The notes under the pieces are model-generated. The model was not told the DNA's origin. It saw only the letters and a list, made by a program, of their open reading frames with translations, and did not search any database. Made by a program: the position numbers and the translations under genes. Below, in pieces: positions 61,801 to 64,000 of a DNA stretch of 64,000 nt. The stretch comes from Motacilla alba alba (taxonomy: Eukaryota; Chordata; Aves; Passeriformes; Motacillidae), in NCBI RefSeq assembly GCF_015832195.1, contig NC_052018.1, forward strand, positions 28,920,115 through 28,984,114. The letters run 5' to 3'. Positions within the stretch are counted from its first letter, which is position 1; each line of letters begins with the position of its first letter.

Positions 61801-64000
61801 AGAGCTCCCTCAACCACCTCCTACACAGACTGGAGGGACTTACCTTACAGAAGCAGTCCCATGTTCTCCAGAGATCCCTCTAGTTCCACTAGATCTGTTA
61901 GAGTTAGGAAGAGATCAGAACTGCGTACTGCATTCGAAATGTAGACATACCGCAGACTTTTTTAGAGTGGCATAGTCATATTTTCTGGTTTGCTATTTCC
62001 AAACCCCTGCTGAAAACTAATATAACTGAAGAACACATCATGCACTTGACATGCTCCAGCATCTTTGAATTAAAATATACACATGAGTTTTCTCCAATGC
62101 ATAGTCAATAGAAAGATGTTTGCTTATATGTAATTTTAGATATCATTTAGCTGTCTGAGAGATCAAAATATAGTGCCAGGTTCTGATGTGAGTTATACTG
62201 AGGATATTCCATTGAAGTTGACAGGTCCAATCAATATACAGCATGCACGGAGATGAGGTGGATTCATGACATTTCCTGAATACTACATGCACAGACAATA
62301 ATTGCAACTGTTCTCATTATGTAATTTCTAGGAGATATATTCTAGCTAATACATTTCATGTGAATGTAGTCTGTGTGTAATTTAGATCAAGTAGTGTAAT
62401 CCAAATTAATTGTATTCTTTTTTATTGCCCTTTTAAAACATCAAGTAGTGTGAGAACATAACAGAATGTAAATTACTTCAAAATGTAGAGAAGGCTCTCT
62501 AGCAGTTTCTCTTTACAATATTATGTCTGACTGAAGGGAGAGGCATTTCAGATTTGGAGTTTTCAGCTAAAGCATGCCACATCTGTGTGACACACCACAG
62601 ACAGACATCCTGAGATATGCCTTTCATGCCAATGAGAACAAAAAGCTGCAACATTAACTGAATAATTTTATTATATATGTTTTAGATACATATATTTTCA
62701 ATATCCTAAGTGATACAGTGTAATAAATATCAAAAGTGCTGCAAGCATCTCTACCTCTGTGTGAAAATAGAAGGAAATAACTATAGCACTGTATTTGGTT
62801 GCATTTATTTTGAATGTAGAAGAAATTTATCTTCATATTTTGGTTTTGGCCTTCAGTCCTAGAGCTGATCTCTGCCTTATGTTGAGATTTAGCATGACAC
62901 TGTCTGTTTCAAGACTTTCAGATGAAAGCTACAAAATCATTAGTGTACTAACACTGATTATTGTAGGACACTTTTTCAGTCCTTTTCTATCATATCTGAA
63001 GGCTGAAAACGATACCAAATTTGTCAGTGAATGGAAGATAACCTCATTGTTACAACTTTTGTACCTGTAGAGTATTGATGCTGCTTCCCATCAGGAAGAC
63101 ACACAAACAAAAAATTTCTGAGAAGATGAAAGTGGATAGGCTAGTAATCTTTACTCATTTGTTCAGGCACTTTCTTGGCACCTGCTTAAGGCACATACTC
63201 CCCAACACCTCCTCTCTTCCCTTTTTTTAGACTGTGAAAAAAAAAGGCACTTGTCCAATCTCTTAAACAATTTATTCAGTTTTTAATGCCAGCAGTCACA
63301 TTTGTCTAAACATTCTAGCTAGCATGTGACTAGCTGAAATGGATTTACCAGAGGAGTAAGAGGACTTAAATTCTGTATTATTCAGTGCAGTAAGTTTTTC
63401 TGAGACTTCCAGATGTATTGTTATTACAAATGCAAATTATCTGTTGCATTGTGAATGAATCAAACATATTGTACATATGCAGATTTGGAACATGTCCACA
63501 GAATCCACTTGTGGGCCTTGAGGACCACAGTGGCCTCCTCTGCAACACCTGCCCTTTTACTATTGAGTGGCCACAATCCCTAGTACATAAAGCTTGCTGT
63601 TCAGATGTGGCACAGTGCAGACCATCACTCTTCCCGAAGCGTCTGCTTTCATGTTTTGCACAGTGAGATGCACATATCCTTCTGCCATGCGCTCCTAGCC
63701 AAAACCTCAGTGAAACACTTCGGGTATTATCTCCAGAGATTATCATCATCAGCTGGATTTTTTTTAGGCAGCGCTACCATTACACAGATGTGAAGAGTTA
63801 TTAAAAACATTGGTTAGCTGTAATTTACCTTTCTGGACAGTTGGTTGGTACATACAAACACTCAGGAAGATTCAGATGAGCAGTACCTCATATGGCTGGA
63901 GCCCAAAGAGGGTACATTCAAACTACTTTGAGTTTGGAAGCTAAGCAGACACATTAATAAGTCCCAAGGTAATAAACCTGCCCAAAAGACAAGAACATCA
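61801..64000. other. AT-rich non-coding region, no gene recognised
   Basis: About 2.2 kb to the window end. Frames at 63378-63749 (minus, 123 codons) and on the opposite strand overlap each other; neither has a recognisable domain. No dispersed repeat recognised. Confidence 0.5.

Noticed and set aside
63378..63749. 123-codon minus-strand frame near the window end
   Set aside because: No domain recognised, overlapped by plus-strand frames, no ATG-context or splice evidence.
1..64000. Search for CRISPR arrays, defence islands, phage, tRNA/rRNA or operon structure
   Set aside because: No regularly spaced repeats, no RNA gene signature and no clustered long frames; the content is vertebrate intergenic or intronic DNA.

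Overview
The window looks like nuclear DNA of a bird, from an intergenic region or a very large intron. It is AT-rich, has no operon-like gene packing and no long open reading frames, and is littered with vertebrate retroelement debris. The diagnostic signal is CR1 LINE 3' ends, seen here as their reverse complement: an (ATTCTATGA)n-type tail followed by a 'GGTTGGAA..GACCTC..ATCATC' block. They lie near 20.5, 30.0, 48.1 and 58.7 kb, all on the minus strand. This CR1 style is typical of birds; a neoavian species is plausible, but the species cannot be fixed from sequence alone. All family assignments come from reading and memory of consensus sequences, not from a database search.

Layout: 1-1.1 kb is AT-rich spacer with a 22-T run. 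At 1.1-1.5 kb a 137-codon minus-strand open frame carries a short motif like the C-terminal dimerisation region of hAT transposases (tentative). 1.5-20.5 kb is mostly unrecognised spacer with one ancient MIR-like SINE (11.07-11.2 kb) and a few short hairpins and duplications. 20.5-24.6 kb holds a CR1 fragment, a GC-rich low-CpG patch, a purine-rich tract and a second ancient SINE. 24.6-36.2 kb has a purine tract, a CR1 3' end, a decayed plus-strand CR1 reverse-transcriptase (RT) remnant, a perfect 17-bp hairpin abutting a 16-bp tandem repeat, and an ancient plus-strand CR1 3' end. 42.7-43.2 kb holds a frameshifted, intronless, lysine-rich coding remnant that looks like a pseudogene of an unrecognised host gene. 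47.4-49.2 kb holds two same-orientation RT remnants of apparent L2-clade LINEs (one keeps YADD) with a CR1 tail between them. 53.4-53.8 kb and 61.6-61.8 kb are old CR1 pieces. 58.7-60.6 kb is the longest element, a minus-strand CR1 with an RT remnant and an apparent internal deletion.

I found no intact protein-coding gene, tRNA, rRNA, recognisable snRNA, CRISPR array or phage/bacterial system. Most short open frames are chance or lie antisense within repeats. The window records transposon insertion and decay rather than a working gene set. The items most worth a second look are the pseudogene at 42.7 kb, the L2-like pair at 47-49 kb, the hairpin plus tandem array at 34.5 kb, and the hAT-like frame at 1.1 kb.
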